This document shows positions 5,953 to 6,383 of a stretch of 6,383 bases of DNA, piece by piece. Origin of the DNA: Pseudomonadota bacterium (GTDB lineage: Bacteria; Pseudomonadota; Gammaproteobacteria; Xanthomonadales; Xanthomonadaceae); the NCBI GenBank assembly GCA_023394655.1, contig JAEXAG010000113.1, positions 1 to 6,383 on the forward strand. Direction: 5' to 3'. The notes beneath the pieces are model-generated. The model worked only from the letters and a program-made list of their open reading frames with translations, was not told the origin of the DNA and did not search any database. Numbering within the stretch: position 1 is the first letter of the stretch; the number at the start of each line of letters is the position of its first letter. A program made the position numbers and the translations under genes.

Positions 5953-6383
5953 CGGAACCCCCGGTCGGGGCTGACCCAGATGGCGCGTTTTCGCTTGCGC
6001 CCGAACAGGACCTTGGGCACTGCGATGACTGCGGTGAACAGGTTGATCATCCAGTAGGCGATCGGATACCAGATCAGCCAGAAATAGGTGCGGCCGACGC
6101 CAGGCTCGTATCGCCGGTCGATCAGCAGGCTGCAGGCGAACTGCAGCATGCAAACGATCCCCAGGATCACCCCGTGCCAGCGCGGGACCAGGGTTTCGAT
6201 GTGGAGCTGCGGCGGCAACGGCACGAACAGGCCCAGCAGCCACAGCAGCATGATCAACAGCATGGTATAGGCCCAGGCCAGACTGAGCAGATATTCCAGA
6301 AGCACCACCGACATGCGGCGTTGGCGCCAGCGCATCAATCCCTTGCCGTAACGCAGCAGGACCTCCACGCCGCCCTGGGCCCA
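5949..6383 (-). CDS. pgaC: Poly-beta-1,6-N-acetyl-D-glucosamine synthase, C-terminal part (5' end outside window)
   Basis: The minus-strand frame is open to the right edge, where it begins WAQGGVEV. In PgaC/IcaA this follows directly on the Q..RW processive glycosyltransferase signature, whose final W is the first residue seen. The 144 residues left are the membrane C-terminus: hydrophobic segments at about 26-53, 71-88 and 100-127 of the fragment, with RTYFWLIWYP and NLFTAVIAVPKVLF in the last one, then a basic GRKRKR cluster and the terminal WVSPDRG typical of the family. The GT2 catalytic domain lies outside the window. The GTG at 6368 is an internal valine codon and not the gene start. 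It overlaps pgaD by 4 nt. GC content is lower than in the arginine genes, which may partly reflect membrane-protein codons. Confidence 0.9.
   Translation of the reverse strand, partial: WAQGGVEVLLRYGKGLMRWRQRRMSVVLLEYLLSLAWAYTMLLIMLLWLLGLFVPLPPQLHIETLVPRWHGVILGIVCMLQFACSLLIDRRYEPGVGRTYFWLIWYPIAYWMINLFTAVIAVPKVLFGRKRKRAIWVSPDRGFR

Noticed and set aside
5428..6057. A 209-codon plus-strand open frame opposite pgaD
   Set aside because: Its Gln/His/Arg-rich product has no motif and is antisense to the PgaD and PgaC motifs.
5953..6243. An upstream extension of pgaD
   Set aside because: It overlaps the conserved C-terminal membrane segments of pgaC in another frame. The ATG overlapping the pgaC stop gives a normal PgaD N-terminus.

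Overview
This window comes from a high-GC gammaproteobacterium, most likely the Xanthomonadaceae/Lysobacteraceae (a Xanthomonas, Lysobacter, Luteimonas or Thermomonas relative). The reasons are the gene order argG-argE-argB-argC-argH, the fused acetylglutamate kinase/synthase of vertebrate-like type, and an ArgE matching the N-acetylcitrulline deacetylase type known from Xanthomonas. The family assignment is recognition from memory; no search was run.

Positions 1-5370, plus strand, hold the distal part of an arginine-biosynthesis operon: the C-terminal half of argG, then argE (acetylcitrulline deacetylase type), argB (bifunctional NAGS/NAGK), argC and argH. The genes are packed with almost no spacing: argG/argE overlap by 1 nt, argE/argB by 4 nt, argB/argC by 4 nt, and argC/argH are separated by 3 nt. 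Any promoter and ArgR operator must lie upstream of the window, as should the expected partner argF' (N-acetylornithine carbamoyltransferase). In this variant pathway, glutamate is acetylated and phosphorylated by the fused ArgB and reduced by ArgC. After transamination by ArgD (not in the window), acetylornithine is carbamoylated to acetylcitrulline. ArgE deacetylates that to citrulline, and ArgG and ArgH convert citrulline to arginine.

Positions 5371-5430 are a 60-bp convergent intergenic gap without a convincing terminator. Positions 5431-6383, minus strand, hold pgaD and the C-terminal part of pgaC, the inner-membrane synthase pair for the biofilm polysaccharide poly-beta-1,6-N-acetyl-D-glucosamine. 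They overlap by 4 nt, and pgaC runs off the right edge. This block is visibly lower in GC than the arginine genes.

I see no RNA gene, CRISPR array, insertion sequence or long repeat. The window is mostly ordinary metabolism in an unusual pathway variant. I did not find an undescribed system. The points most worth a second look are the atypical ArgG active-site segment, the acetylcitrulline pathway architecture, and the junction with the compositionally different pga block.
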